Origin: CAG-791 sp963658405
GTDB lineage: Bacteria > Bacillota > Clostridia > Lachnospirales > Lachnospiraceae
NCBI GenBank assembly: GCA_963658405.1
Contig: CAVKQI010000113.1
Location: 1 to 6,706, forward strand
Length of the DNA: 6,706 nucleotides
Reading direction: 5' to 3'
Shown: positions 6,534-6,706 of the stretch, one piece after another
Numbering within the stretch: the stretch's first letter is position 1
Layout of the letters: the number at the start of each line of letters is the position of its first letter
Program-made: the position numbers and the translations under genes
Notes under the pieces: generated by a model
What the model saw: the letters and a program-made list of their open reading frames with translations, nothing else
What the model was told of the DNA's origin: nothing
Databases searched by the model: none

Positions 6534-6550
6534 AGAAAAAGTGATAGAAT
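6509..6550 (+). promoter_or_regulatory. Promoter with extended -10, driving a gene beyond the window
   Basis: TG-a-TAGAAT (6542-6550) is a good extended -10 element, five of six bases of TATAAT with TG at the correct offset. It sits behind A/T tracts typical of strong Firmicute promoters. No good -35 lies at the ideal distance, which an extended -10 can tolerate. A second overlapping reading uses TTTACA (6509-6514, five of six bases of the consensus) with TAGAAA (6533-6538) at an 18-bp spacing. Transcription from the first would start near 6556-6558 and run rightward. Confidence 0.5.
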
Positions 6551-6554
6551 AGCA

Positions 6555-6706
6555 CTTGTCTGAAATAATAAGCGCAAAAAATGTCCTGTTCAGAGCAAGA
6601 AACGGCTAATTTGTGCAGAATTGCATATCGAAAAGGTAGGGATAAAGGCAAAATGACGGGAAGTCGTCATAGTGCACAAAAAAAGAGGTAAAAAATATGC
6701 TGTAAG
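6555..6706 (+). promoter_or_regulatory. Candidate structured 5' leader with small open frames
   Basis: Three stems can form in order. Stem A pairs CTTGTCTGAA (6555-6564) with TTCAGA-g-CAAG (6589-6599): 10 bp with one bulged G. Stem B pairs TTTGTGC (6610-6616) with GCACAAA (6674-6680). Stem C, inside B, pairs ATGACG (6653-6658) with CGTCAT (6665-6670). I do not recognise a known riboswitch class. A 36-codon frame runs from the ATG at 6581 to the TAA at 6691, with a lysine/arginine-rich end but no ribosome binding site at 6581. AGAGG (6684-6688) overlaps that stop and lies 8 nt before ATG-CTG-TAA (6697-6705). The leader continues past the window, so its gene is unknown. Confidence 0.35.

Noticed and set aside
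6320..6577. Small - strand open frame across the terminator and downstream spacer
   Set aside because: It runs through the terminator hairpin and the promoter region, has no recognisable protein features and no ribosome binding site.
6641..6680. c-di-GMP-I riboswitch, prompted by ATAAAGGCAAA
   Set aside because: The bases after it form a plain ATGACG/CGTCAT hairpin, and no GGACGCAAAGCC strand follows.

Overview
This window looks like chromosomal DNA from a low-redundancy sugar-utilisation locus in a Firmicute, most likely a Clostridia/Lachnospiraceae-type gut anaerobe. That placement is an inference. It rests on the YesM/YesN-type regulators, the membrane-anchored ribose-type binding protein, the AGGAG-like ribosome binding sites, and genes of mid-to-high 50s percent GC (judged from a few sampled lines) next to AT-rich promoter DNA. 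All four genes lie on the + strand.

Layout. Positions 1-47 hold a phased array of five alternately inverted pentamers (ATTCG/CGAAT), one every 10 bp, just upstream of a complete rhamnulokinase gene (rhaB, 91-1563). A gene-free stretch of about 320 bp (1564-1883) follows, containing several potential RNA hairpins. Then comes a compact signalling module: a YesM/LytS-type sensor histidine kinase (1884-3701), an N-terminally anchored ribose-family sugar-binding protein overlapping it by 8 nt (3694-4695), and, after a 69-nt gap with a hairpin, a 536-residue YesN-type response regulator with an AraC DNA-binding domain (4765-6375). A strong hairpin terminator (core 6386-6422) closes the unit. The last ~270 bp are AT-rich and carry a good extended -10 promoter candidate and a potentially structured leader running off the window. 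The gene it serves lies outside.

How the genes may work together. The kinase, binding protein and regulator match the layout of three-component sugar sensors such as XylFII-LytS-YesN of Clostridium beijerinckii, where an anchored binding protein reports extracellular sugar to the kinase. With rhaB next door, the simplest hypothesis is that this set senses L-rhamnose or a rhamnose-containing glycan product. It would then activate a transporter or catabolic operon, perhaps the one whose promoter starts near 6550. The ligand and the target are inferences; the domain architecture is read directly from the sequence.
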